From positions 6,743,001-6,807,000 of the forward strand of contig NZ_CP108370.1 in NCBI RefSeq assembly GCF_035953295.1: DNA of 64,000 nt, written 5' to 3'. This DNA comes from Streptomyces sp. NBC_01335 (GTDB taxonomy: Bacteria; Actinomycetota; Actinomycetes; Streptomycetales; Streptomycetaceae). The notes beneath the pieces are model-generated. The model saw only the letters and a list, made by a program, of their open reading frames with translations. It did not search any database and was not told the origin of the DNA. This document shows, piece by piece, positions 24,160-32,503 of this stretch. The position numbers were made by a program, and so were the translations under genes. Every line of letters starts with the position of its first letter. Position 1 is the first letter of the stretch.

Positions 24160-25014
24160 ATGAACACATCGATCTCGCGCCGCACCATGACCCTTTCCGC
24201 GGTGGCCGGTGCGGCCGCCCTCGGGGCCACCGGCATCGCCCACGCCGCCCCTTCGAAGACCTCGGCCGCCGCCAGGGTGCCCGAGCCGAAGGAGCAGCTG
24301 CCCACCATCGTGCTGGTGCACGGCGCCTTCGTCGACGCCTCCAGCTGGACTCCCGTGGTGCAGCGGCTCCAGCGTCAGGGCCACCGCGTCGTGGTTCCGC
24401 CGAACCCGCTGCGCGGCGTGGCCGGTGACGCCGCCTACGTACGCAGCGTCCTGGACGGCATCGACGGCCCGGTCCTGCTGGCGGGACACGCCTACGGCGG
24501 TTCCGTCATCAGCCGTGCCGCGGTCGGTTCCGCCCAGGTCAAGGGGCTGGTCTACATCGCGGCCTTCGTCCCGGACGTCGGCGAGAGCGCCGCCGGGCTG
24601 AGCGACAGGTACCCGGGCAGCTCGCTCGCGGGGACCACCGTCGTCCAGAAGTACCCGCTGCCCGGCGGCGGTCTGGGCGACGAGCTGGTCATCAGGCAGG
24701 ATCTGTTCCCCCAGCAGTTCGCGGCCGGCGTCGCCAAGGCAACCGCCCGGACGATGGCCGTCGGACAGCGCCCGATCACCGTGGCGGCGCTGAACGAACC
24801 GGCCACCGCGGCGGCCTGGAAGAAGCTGCCCACCTGGTACCTCATCGCCACCGAGGACCGGAACATCCCGCCGAAGGCACAGCGCTGGATGGCCGCGCGG
24901 GCCAAGGCGCACACGATCACCGTGCACGCCCCGCACGCGGTCCCGGTGAGCGACCCGCGTGCCGTCGCCGATCTGCTCGACAAGGCCGCGCACGCCGTCA
25001 GCGCCGCCCACTGA
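24160..25014 (+). CDS. secreted alpha/beta hydrolase paralogue with Ala in place of the nucleophile Ser
   Basis: This 284-residue protein has a signal peptide (MNTSISRRTMTLSAVAGAAALGA, an RRTMTLS twin-arginine-like motif, cleavage near AHA-AP). The mature part repeats the neighbouring hydrolase fold: IVLVHGAFVDASSWTPVV, DAAYVRSVLDGIDGPVLLAGHAYGG, LVYIAAFVPDVGES and a final HAPHAVPVSDPRAVADLL with the histidine. The elbow reads GHAYGG, with Ala111 where the gene upstream has Ser70, so ordinary serine-hydrolase chemistry is not possible. It may be a binding protein, a lyase-like enzyme or a dead paralogue. The ATG at 24160 lacks a strong ribosome-binding site (GAAAGACAACG). Confidence 0.82.
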   Translation: MNTSISRRTMTLSAVAGAAALGATGIAHAAPSKTSAAARVPEPKEQLPTIVLVHGAFVDASSWTPVVQRLQRQGHRVVVPPNPLRGVAGDAAYVRSVLDGIDGPVLLAGHAYGGSVISRAAVGSAQVKGLVYIAAFVPDVGESAAGLSDRYPGSSLAGTTVVQKYPLPGGGLGDELVIRQDLFPQQFAAGVAKATARTMAVGQRPITVAALNEPATAAAWKKLPTWYLIATEDRNIPPKAQRWMAARAKAHTITVHAPHAVPVSDPRAVADLLDKAAHAVSAAH

Positions 25015-25119
25015 CCCCACACCGGACGTACAGCCCCCGGCGGCAGCCCCGCCCTCCGACGCCACCGGCTCGGCGCCCCGGGTGACCCGGGGCGGACGCA
25101 CCGCCTGCTGCCCCTCCTC

Positions 25120-25141
25120 GTCTGTCGTGGTGACAACAGAC
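25120..25141. promoter_or_regulatory. dyad upstream of the MFS gene
   Basis: Arms gtctgt (25120-25125) and acagac (25136-25141) enclose a second pair, tgtc/gaca (25123-25126 and 25132-25135). It is centred about 90 bases before the MFS start, a normal place for an operator. The GTCTG/CAGAC core recurs in the hairpin on the other side of the gene (26500-26549). Confidence 0.4.
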
Positions 25142-25218
25142 ATCGCCGATCATGGCGACGGCTGAGGAAGGGGCGGCCCGGGGCGCCGGTTGCAGCCGAG
25201 TGACGAAAGAAGGTGCAG

Positions 25219-26442
25219 ATGTCCAGCACAAGCAAGCTCCCCGCCCCGTCCCGGACGACGAACCCCGCCCCGGACGTGCCCGGCCGGCTGGTCGCCCTCC
25301 TGGCCGTGGCCAGCGGCCTGACGGTCGCCAACCTCTACTACGCACAGCCCCTGCTGTCCTCGCTGAGCGACGTCTTCGGCGTCCCCACGGCGACGACCGG
25401 CGCGCTCGTCACGCTCACCCAGGTCGGCTACGTGGTCGGCATGCTCTTCCTGGTGCCGCTCGGTGACCGGCTGGAGAAGCGGAAACTCGTCACCGTCCTG
25501 CTGACGATCACCACCGCGGCACTCGTCGTGGCCGGCCTCGCCCCGAACTTCCCCGTGCTGCTCGCCGCCTCACTGGTCGGCGGAGCCACCTCGGTCGTCG
25601 CACAGATCCTGGTGCCGTTCGCGGCGAACCTCGCGCCCGACCACGCCCGGGGACGCGTCGTGGGCCGGGTCATGAGCGGTCTGCTCACCGGCATCCTGCT
25701 CTCCCGCACGCTGAGCAGCCTGATCTCCGACATAGCCGGCTGGCGGGTCGTCTTCCTCGGCTCCGCCGTCCTCATGGCCCTCCTCGCGGTGGCGCTCCGC
25801 GTGTCCTTGCCGCAGCACGCGCCCACCACCTCGTCCCCGTACCACCACGTACTGCGCTCCACCTTCCAGCTCCTGCGCACGCACCCGATGCTGCGGCGCC
25901 GAGGTCTGTACCAGGCGGCGATGTTCGCCGTCTTCAGCGCCTTCTGGACCACTGTCTCCTTCGTCCTGACCGGGCCCCGCTTCCACTACTCCGCGATCGG
26001 GGTGGGCGTCTTCGCCCTCGTCGGCGCCGCGGGTGCCGCCGTGGCCCCGCTCGCCGGCCGCTGGGCCGACCGGGGACACGCGCGTCCCGCGACCGGCATC
26101 GCTCTCGTGGTCGCGGCACTGGCCTTCGCCCTCGCTGGCTTCGGCGGACACAGCATCGTGCTGCTCGCCCTCGCCGCGATCTTCGTCGACGTGGCGGTGC
26201 AGACCACGCTGATCCTCGGTCAGCACACCATCTACGCCCTCGACCCCGGTGCCCGTTCCCGTCTCAACAGCGTCTTCATCGCGATCTTCTTCACCGGTGG
26301 CGCGATCGGCTCCCAGCTCGGAACGGTCGTCTACGAGAGGTACGGCTGGAACGGACCGACCGTGCTGGGCGCCGCCCTGCCGCTGCTCGCCCTGGTCTAC
26401 TGGGCCTTCGAACGGCGGCCGCGGCAGGGTGTCACCGGCTGA
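25219..26442 (+). CDS. MFS transporter (DHA1-type, 12-TM drug/metabolite exporter)
   Basis: This 407-residue integral membrane protein has about 12 hydrophobic spans. The loop after TM2 carries the MFS signature form LVPLGDRLEKRKLV, and the TM3/4-5 region has AANLAPDHARGRVVGRVMSGLLTGILLSR, close to the antiporter motif C region of exporters. The first span contains NLYYAQPLL, shared with the YbjJ/Bcr-like branch. ATG 25219 is chosen over GTG 25213 because AAGAAGG is then about five bases upstream. Flanking AraC genes suggest ligand-controlled export; the substrate is unknown. Confidence 0.88.
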   Translation: MSSTSKLPAPSRTTNPAPDVPGRLVALLAVASGLTVANLYYAQPLLSSLSDVFGVPTATTGALVTLTQVGYVVGMLFLVPLGDRLEKRKLVTVLLTITTAALVVAGLAPNFPVLLAASLVGGATSVVAQILVPFAANLAPDHARGRVVGRVMSGLLTGILLSRTLSSLISDIAGWRVVFLGSAVLMALLAVALRVSLPQHAPTTSSPYHHVLRSTFQLLRTHPMLRRRGLYQAAMFAVFSAFWTTVSFVLTGPRFHYSAIGVGVFALVGAAGAAVAPLAGRWADRGHARPATGIALVVAALAFALAGFGGHSIVLLALAAIFVDVAVQTTLILGQHTIYALDPGARSRLNSVFIAIFFTGGAIGSQLGTVVYERYGWNGPTVLGAALPLLALVYWAFERRPRQGVTG

Positions 26443-26499
26443 CAGCCGCCGGGAGCGCGGATGATCCGGACCGGCGAACTCCTCGTGCGACGTACCGCC

Positions 26500-26549
26500 T
26501 GGGCCGTGTCTGACCATTCCCGCCGGGGGGCGGTGTCAGACACGGCCCA
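26500..26549. terminator. 15-bp perfect hairpin between MFS and AraC genes
   Basis: Arms tgggccgtgtctgac (26500-26514) and gtcagacacggccca (26535-26549) are perfectly complementary; the 20-base loop contains a further ccgcc/ggcgg pair. It lies 58 bases after the MFS stop and suits a terminator, but the symmetric GTGTCTGAC core also looks like an operator. The rest of 26443-26893 holds only a short direct repeat (ggccgtgtccgcccc at about 26659 and 26674) and no gene. Confidence 0.6.
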
Positions 26550-26893
26550 ACACGTCGTGGACACCCCGCCGGCACACGGTCGCGCCCTGACAACGGCCAC
26601 GCCGTCGCGCCCGCGCCCGCGCCCGGGCCTCCGGAGCGAGGTGGTGGCGGGCCCCCTTGGCCGTGTCCGCCCCTCGGCCGTGTCCGCCCCCTTGCCGTCG
26701 GGCGGCCGTCGCCCCCGCCCGCGCGAGGGCGGCAGCGGTGCGGCATCCCCATGTACCTCGTACGCAGGGCAGATAGCACATTCGTGTGAGGTGCGGACCC
26801 CGTAGTACTTGGCAGGGTGGCGGAAGGCCCACAGGCCGAGAAAACGAGAACGTGGCGTCGGACGCGGCATCACCCGGAACGAGGAGAGAGCTG

Positions 26894-27961
26894 ATGGAAG
26901 CCCTCTGCACCACTGACGCGGTGCCCATCCACCAGAGACCGGCCTACTGGCAGGATGCCGTGTCGCGCATGTTCCCCTCGGTGGACGTCGACGTCCCCCA
27001 CGGTGAGTGCCGGGGGACACTCAGACTTTCCCAGCTCGGTCCGGTGCGCGCCATCACCGTTCAGGGCGAGGCCATGCGCATACACCGGTCGGCCCGGTCG
27101 GCCGCCGCGGACCTCGACGACTCCCTGATCGTGGTGACACCGACCGAGGGGACCGTCCTCGTCGACCAAGGCGACGGAGGCACCCGGGTGAGTCCCGGAG
27201 CGACCGCCTTCTGCGACCTGACTCGCCCGCTGAGCATGGACTTCTCCCCCGCCCACCAGGCGAAGTGCCTCGTCGTGCCGCGATGGCTCCTGAGCCTGCG
27301 GGACGACGAACTACGGCGGCTGACGGCAACACCCGTCCGTCCGGACAGTCGTTCGGGTTCCCTGTTGTCGCTGCTGCTGACGCAACTGGTGAACACGGCA
27401 CCGACCCTGCCCCCGGGCACCGGTGAGACGCTGGTGCGCAACGTCGTCGACCTCATCTGCGTCCTGGCGGGCGAGCAACTGCACCGGACGGCCGACGACA
27501 GGCCCGAGGCCGCGCAGCACCTGACGCGCCGGATCCAGGAGTACATCGACCGGCACCTCGGGGATCCGGATCTGACCCCCGGATCCATCGCTCGGGTCCA
27601 CAACATCTCCGTCCGGTACCTGCACAAGCTCTTCGAGCATGAGGGCATCACGGTGAGCCGGTGGGTCCAGCGCCGTCGTCTCCACGAGTGCCGCTGCGAA
27701 CTGGCCAGCCGCACAGCATCCGGCCGGACCGTTTCCGCGGTGGCCCGCCGATGGGGGTTCACCAGCGCCGCCCACTTCAGCCGTGCGTTCCGGACGACCT
27801 ACGACATCTCCCCGGCCGAGTGGCGGCGTCTGGCCCGTCAGAAGACCGGGGCGCCGGCATCGCCCGGTAGGGCCGGAGAGCACGAGGCCACCCCCGGGCC
27901 GCTGTCGAGAAGCGCGGACCTTCGCCCCGCCGGGTACGGCACCGGTGCCGAGGCGGCCTGA
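26894..27961 (+). CDS. AraC-family transcriptional regulator
   Basis: This 355-residue regulator has an AraC-binding-like domain (about 20-190, with LIVVTPTEGTVLVDQGDGG and FCDLTRPLSMDFSPAHQ) and a C-terminal HTH pair (about 210-320, with LTPGSIARVHNISVRYLHKLFEHEG and GFTSAAHFSRAFRTTYDISPAEWR). It closely resembles the regulator at 20758-21786, differing mainly in the ligand-binding half. The ATG at 26894 follows GAGGAGAGAG. Its tail of about 35 residues beyond the HTH is low complexity. It probably controls the MFS/hydrolase genes or itself; no operator is proved. Confidence 0.9.
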   Translation: MEALCTTDAVPIHQRPAYWQDAVSRMFPSVDVDVPHGECRGTLRLSQLGPVRAITVQGEAMRIHRSARSAAADLDDSLIVVTPTEGTVLVDQGDGGTRVSPGATAFCDLTRPLSMDFSPAHQAKCLVVPRWLLSLRDDELRRLTATPVRPDSRSGSLLSLLLTQLVNTAPTLPPGTGETLVRNVVDLICVLAGEQLHRTADDRPEAAQHLTRRIQEYIDRHLGDPDLTPGSIARVHNISVRYLHKLFEHEGITVSRWVQRRRLHECRCELASRTASGRTVSAVARRWGFTSAAHFSRAFRTTYDISPAEWRRLARQKTGAPASPGRAGEHEATPGPLSRSADLRPAGYGTGAEAA

Positions 27962-28133
27962 TCTCCGGCCGTCTCCCGCCACCCGGCCCGTGTCGCCGAG
28001 CGGTCCTTCCCGAGGCCGCCCCGGCATTCCGGGCGATCGCCGCGACTCCCTTGCGAAGGCGCCCGAGCGGTGGTCCGAAAACTGTAGGGATCACCCCATG
28101 TCCGGTCGCCCCGGCGTTGTGCAAGATGAAATC

Positions 28134-28499
28134 ATGGGCATCAATATCGTGGTCGTCGACGACGATCCCGGGTTCCGGCGCATCGCCACCACACTGCTGA
28201 TGTCACGGGGCCTGCGGGTCGTGGCGGTATCCGCCGACGGCGCCTCCGCCCTGGCCACGGTGCGGGCACATCGCCCCCACGGTCTGCTGCTCGACCTGCA
28301 CCTGCCCGACATGGACGGTCTCACTGTGGCCCGGCAGCTGGCCGAGGAGAACGACGGGCCCCTGGTGGTGCTCACCTCCACCGACAAGCTGCGCATGTCG
28401 CGGGAGGAGCTGGTGCGTGCGGGCATCGTGTCCTTCGTCACCAAGGACAAGCTGTTCGACGCCGATCTGCGGGGTCTGTTCACCCCGTCCGCGCCCTGA
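28134..28499 (+). CDS. single-domain (CheY-like) response regulator
   Basis: This 121-residue receiver domain has no output domain. Acidic residues D9-D11 (VVVDDDPGF), the phosphoacceptor Asp54 in LLLDLHLPDMDG, Thr/Ser in VLTSTDK and the conserved lysine in FVTKDKL are all present, so it should be phosphorylated. I chose ATG 28134 because the protein then begins with the receiver core and the 12 codons before it have weak third-position GC. ATG 28098 in the same frame has a better ribosome-binding site (TAGGGA), so the start is uncertain. It could relay phosphate or titrate the nearby histidine kinase at 32504. Confidence 0.82.
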   Translation: MGINIVVVDDDPGFRRIATTLLMSRGLRVVAVSADGASALATVRAHRPHGLLLDLHLPDMDGLTVARQLAEENDGPLVVLTSTDKLRMSREELVRAGIVSFVTKDKLFDADLRGLFTPSAP

Positions 28500-28574
28500 G
28501 GTCCGTCCAGGGCAGCGGCCTCGCCCCGCCCGGCCGCTCGCCGCGACGCCGTCCGTCCCGCTGCCGGCCGTCGC

Positions 28575-29234
28575 CTACTGCCCGAGGTAGCGCAGCACGG
28601 CCAGCACCCGACGGTGCTGTCCGGACGCCCCTTGACCCAGCCCCAGCTTCAGGAAGATGCCGGTCACGTGCCGCTCCACGGCCGCGACGCTCACGAAGAG
28701 CTGCTTCGATATCCCCGTGTTGGAGTGGCCTTCGGCCATCAGGGCCAGGACCTGCCGCTCCTTCGGAGTGAGCGCGGCCAGCGGGTCCTGCGGACGCTTG
28801 CGACCCAGGAGCGCCGAGATGACGTCCGGGTCGAGTGCCGACTCCCGGGCCACGACCCGCTCGACGGCGTCGATGATGATCCGAGGGCTGGCCACCTTCT
28901 CCTTCAGGAGGTAGCCCACGCCGCTCGGGTCGTCCCCGACCAGGTCGAGCGCGTAGGAGGCGTCGAGGAACTGGGACAGGACGATGACGGCGGTCTCCGG
29001 TCGCGCGGCGCGGATCTTCCGGACGGCCACCAAGCCGTCCGCTTCCAGATCCGGCGGCATCCGGATGTCGGTGATCACCACGTCGGGGAGGTGTTTCTGG
29101 GCGACGTGCACGAGGTCCACCGCGTTGTCGACGGCCGCGACCACGTCGATGCCCGCCATGCGCAGGATGGCCGCGATGCCTTCGCGCATGATCGGCTGGT
29201 CTTCTCCCAGCACCGCCCGCAATGGTTGGTTCAT
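28575..29234 (-). CDS. NarL/FixJ-type two-component response regulator
   Basis: This 219-residue regulator has a receiver domain (acidic pair in GEDQP, phosphoacceptor Asp56 in VVITDIRMP, and the lysine in GYLLKEKVAS), a linker, and a LuxR-type HTH (about 150-205, with LTPKERQVLALMAEGHSNTGISKQLFVSVAAVERHVTGIFLKLGL). The closest kinase is the CHASE3 histidine kinase at 32504-33901, separated by the LAL gene, all on the same strand. It is convergent with the single-domain regulator, with 75 bases between their stops. Pairing with that kinase is likely but inferred from position and from the HisKA_3/NarL family match. Confidence 0.9.
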   Translation of the reverse strand: MNQPLRAVLGEDQPIMREGIAAILRMAGIDVVAAVDNAVDLVHVAQKHLPDVVITDIRMPPDLEADGLVAVRKIRAARPETAVIVLSQFLDASYALDLVGDDPSGVGYLLKEKVASPRIIIDAVERVVARESALDPDVISALLGRKRPQDPLAALTPKERQVLALMAEGHSNTGISKQLFVSVAAVERHVTGIFLKLGLGQGASGQHRRVLAVLRYLGQ

Positions 29235-29396
29235 GAACGAATCCTAAGGCCCGCACCCGGCGGGCTTCGTCCCGTCAGGGTGCTCGGGCAGTCGGCACGT
29301 ACGCGTGCCGCTTCGGCCAAAAGCCCTGGTGGCGCGGGTACGAGCAGGTGCGGCCGTCTGCCGGCCACACGCGTTGAACCCGTCTCCCTCCGGGCG

Positions 29397-32222
29397 TCAC
29401 GCGGAAGCGTCCTCGCCCTCGACCTCCCGCGCGTACAGGCCGGCCAACCGGACCCGGGAGTGCACGCCCAGCTTCTCGAAGGCATGGCGCAGATGCGTGT
29501 TCACGGTGTGCGGGGACACGAACAGCCGCTGGGCGGCCTCGCGGTTGGTGGCACCGCGCGCGACCAGTCGTACGACGCTCAGTTCGGATTTCGTCAGCCC
29601 GCGCCACTTCGTGTCCACGGAGTCGGGCGCCGGAGTACGCGGGGCGGGCAGCGGCCGGGCACCCGGCCCGGGGACCCTGGTGCGCACCCGTCGCCCGTCG
29701 CGCTCGGCGCCGCAGGCGTCGTAGAGACGGAGCGCCTCATCGAGGTGCGGTCGAGCGGTACGGCCGCCGGCCGCGGCGCACTCCCCGGCGTCTTCCAGGG
29801 CGCGGGCCCGCAGCAGGGGCCGGGCCTCGCCGTGGAGCTCCGCCGCCTCGACGAGCAGGCCGGCATCCCGGGCGAACAGGCCCCGCGCGTGCACGGCGGC
29901 GGCCGCGAAGAGCGGCAGACCGGGATTGAGCCGGGCTCGTTCCTCGGCGAAACCCACCGCCCAGGCGGCCACCGCGCGTTGCCCGGCGGCGAGTGCCGCC
30001 TCCGCCAGCAGGACCACGTCCCCCGCGTCCCAGCAGGTGGTGTGGAGGAACCCGCGGCGCAGATGGGCGGCAGCGTCGCGAAGCTGACCGGGCGTCAGAG
30101 GCGCGGACCGGTGTCCGGCGAGCAGCAGCGTGATCCACGCCCCCGCCTGCCGTGACGGCGCGGCGTCGCCCGCGGCGAAGCCGTCCGCGAGGGCCGCGCA
30201 CGATTCGAGTTCCGCGTCGTCGCCGGTGTGGAGGGCGATCCGGGCCCGGGTGATCGCCAGTACCGCCCCGCTCGCCGTCGCGGAGCCGAGAAACTGCGTC
30301 CCGGACCCGGCCGCCACCAGTTCCCGTGCCGCCTCCGACGGTCGGCCCGCGTCCAGCAGGAGTCGCGCCCGTGCGGTCCGCCACAGGGCCAGATGCGCCG
30401 GACGGCCCCCTGCCTCCGAGTCCGCCAGACCGTTCTCCACCAGCTCCGCGGCGGCCCGGCCCGCACCGGCCAGTCCCAGGAGCGCGGCCCGCCAGGACAT
30501 CGACAGGACCACTTCGGGCAGAGCGGGTCCGTGCGCGGGGTCCAGCTCCGCGACCTTCCGCGGCACCGATTCGCTGCGCCCGAGCGCTTCCTCCCACCGC
30601 CGGTGCCGCCCGGCGCTCATCGACCGCAGAGTTCGTTGCGTGAGATCGCCCAGCGGGTGCGCCCCCCGGACACGCGCCAGGGATTCGTCCACCGCTCCAC
30701 CGGTCTCGCCCGCCAGCAGGCGGTGCAGCAGGGCAGTCGACAGGAGCTGGTCCTTCAGTGGCTCAGGTACGTCGTGGTGGTGCAGGGCCCTGCGCACGTG
30801 GGCCTCGCCGTGGGGCACCGGGAGGTGGCTGCCCGCCCGCACCAGGTCGAGGCACACCCGCGCGTGAGTGACCGGGTCGGGCGGGGTCCGCAGCACGTCC
30901 CGCGCCAGCGCGAGGGCCCGGTCGGCGTCGCCGGTCTCCCACAGCAGTGGTACCAGCCGAGCCGCCAGCCGCATCCGGCGCGGCAGCGCGGTGGCGCTCA
31001 GGTCCATCGCGCTGCGCAAGTGCGCCGCGGCAACGGCCGGCGCGTGGGGTGCCATCTCCCCGGCCGCGGTCTGGAGAACCCTGATCGCCTGCTCGTCACC
31101 GACCTCGGCGGCCTCGGCGATCTCGGCCGCCAGCGCCGTGGCAGGTGTGCCGTCCGCGAGCCGCAGGCCGACCGAGCGCCTGCGTACGGAGAGCCGTACG
31201 GGCACGGGCAGCGTGGCGTTCACGGCCTCGCGCACCGAAGGAAGCGCGAAGGTGAGGAGTTCCCGGTCCGCCCGCATGACCTCTGCCGCCAGTACCTCCC
31301 GCAAGGGGCGGAGCAGGGCGGCTTCGTCGCGACCCAACATCCGGCACAGGTGCCCGACACCGACACCGGCACCGTTGTCGAGCGCGGAGGCGACCAGCAC
31401 GAGGTCCTTCGCGGCAGGCGTCAACTGCTCCAGCCTGCGGGTGACGACAGCGCTCGCCACCCGGTCCCCTCCGGTGCGGACACCCCGGTCCCCACCGGCC
31501 TCCGCGATGAGCAGGGTGCACAAGTGGCGGACGGCACCCGGCAGACCGCCGACGAGCGGCAGGTACGGCTTCGCCTGCTCGGCCTTCGACCCCAGAAGGT
31601 CACGGACCAGCAGATGTACGGCTTCGGAAGGCAGGGGGGTGAGTTCGAGGGACGCCGCTCGCTCGGTGAGCAGATCGCGGCGGAGCGACGTGACGGCCGG
31701 CACGTCATGGTGGGACCGCGCGGCGAGCAGCCACAACAGTGGCAGGCCGGCGAGCCGTGCCGTGAGCGTCCGCACGGCGAGCAGGGTCAGGGCGTCGCAG
31801 TGCTGCACGTCGTCGAGGACGACGACCACCGGCTGGACCCGACAGAGGTCCCGCAGACGGTCCTCGACCTGCCGCAACGACCGGCACGGCTCGCCGGACC
31901 CGCCGATCCGGGCGGCGGGCGCCGGTGCGAGGGCCTCCAGCAGCGGGGCCAGCGGAGGCAACCCGCCTCCCGCGACGCCCGTTCCGGCCAGCACCAGTGC
32001 TCCGGCCAGGGCCGCCTCCTCGGCGGCGAGCGCCAGTAGGTGGGATTTCCCGGCGTCGGCGGAGCCCTCGATCCACTGCACCCCGCCCTCATGGCGGTGC
32101 GCGAGCCGCAGCACCAGCCCGCGGAGCTGGGCCCACCCGGGGCGGTGCGGGCGCGCGGACGTCAGGAGCGTCCGGCCCGCGGCGCCGTTCGTCGCCGGAG
32201 GGAGGTCGGTCGCCCGGATCAT
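29397..32222 (-). CDS. LAL-type LuxR-family ATPase regulator
   Basis: This 941-residue large ATP-binding LuxR regulator has an N-terminal ATPase (Walker A-like EGSADAGKSHLLAL at about 50-63, Walker B VVVVLDDVQHCDALTLL near 140), a long helical repeat middle region of TPR-like character, and a C-terminal LuxR HTH (about 875-935, with LTKSELSVVRLVARGATNREAAQRLFVSPHTVNTHL). LAL proteins activate secondary-metabolite or sugar-utilisation genes. The Walker A glycines are atypical (GSADAGKSH rather than GxxGxGKS/T). ATG 32222 is chosen because GGAGG lies six bases upstream; the frame continues 60 codons further without support. Confidence 0.88.
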   Translation of the reverse strand: MIRATDLPPATNGAAGRTLLTSARPHRPGWAQLRGLVLRLAHRHEGGVQWIEGSADAGKSHLLALAAEEAALAGALVLAGTGVAGGGLPPLAPLLEALAPAPAARIGGSGEPCRSLRQVEDRLRDLCRVQPVVVVLDDVQHCDALTLLAVRTLTARLAGLPLLWLLAARSHHDVPAVTSLRRDLLTERAASLELTPLPSEAVHLLVRDLLGSKAEQAKPYLPLVGGLPGAVRHLCTLLIAEAGGDRGVRTGGDRVASAVVTRRLEQLTPAAKDLVLVASALDNGAGVGVGHLCRMLGRDEAALLRPLREVLAAEVMRADRELLTFALPSVREAVNATLPVPVRLSVRRRSVGLRLADGTPATALAAEIAEAAEVGDEQAIRVLQTAAGEMAPHAPAVAAAHLRSAMDLSATALPRRMRLAARLVPLLWETGDADRALALARDVLRTPPDPVTHARVCLDLVRAGSHLPVPHGEAHVRRALHHHDVPEPLKDQLLSTALLHRLLAGETGGAVDESLARVRGAHPLGDLTQRTLRSMSAGRHRRWEEALGRSESVPRKVAELDPAHGPALPEVVLSMSWRAALLGLAGAGRAAAELVENGLADSEAGGRPAHLALWRTARARLLLDAGRPSEAARELVAAGSGTQFLGSATASGAVLAITRARIALHTGDDAELESCAALADGFAAGDAAPSRQAGAWITLLLAGHRSAPLTPGQLRDAAAHLRRGFLHTTCWDAGDVVLLAEAALAAGQRAVAAWAVGFAEERARLNPGLPLFAAAAVHARGLFARDAGLLVEAAELHGEARPLLRARALEDAGECAAAGGRTARPHLDEALRLYDACGAERDGRRVRTRVPGPGARPLPAPRTPAPDSVDTKWRGLTKSELSVVRLVARGATNREAAQRLFVSPHTVNTHLRHAFEKLGVHSRVRLAGLYAREVEGEDASA

Positions 32223-32356
32223 GGCAGCCTCCAGTGGTATGTGAGCCGCGCGGCACCGAACGCGGTGGGGCGCGGGCCGTGCCGCGTCGGCGGGGAGCGG
32301 CCTGCGGCCCTCGTGGTTCGTCATCGGCCCCGTCACAGGTGTGGTGTTCTCGGTCA

Positions 32357-32373
32357 TGACACAGGATGTGTCA
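32357..32373. promoter_or_regulatory. palindrome upstream of the LAL gene
   Basis: TGACACA (32357-32363) and TGTGTCA (32367-32373) form a perfect inverted repeat with a three-base spacer. A second short palindrome, gcacctgaggtgc, is at 32399-32411. Both lie in the 281-base gap between the kinase stop and the LAL start, and so are candidate operators for the LAL gene. Confidence 0.45.
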
Positions 32374-32503
32374 GCACCGCGGCCGGTGGCTGTCAAGGGC
32401 ACCTGAGGTGCACCGGGGGGCGTGCCTCACGGACACCGTGGGGATAACCCCACGTTCGCGCGTACTCCGGTCCGGCCCGACGAGGAGCCGGGGAACAGCG
32501 GGG

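Noticed and set aside
22847..24163. Small or extended genes in the 22739-23315 gap
   Set aside because: The frames there are continuations or shadows of the hydrolase gene with no ribosome-binding site or motif.
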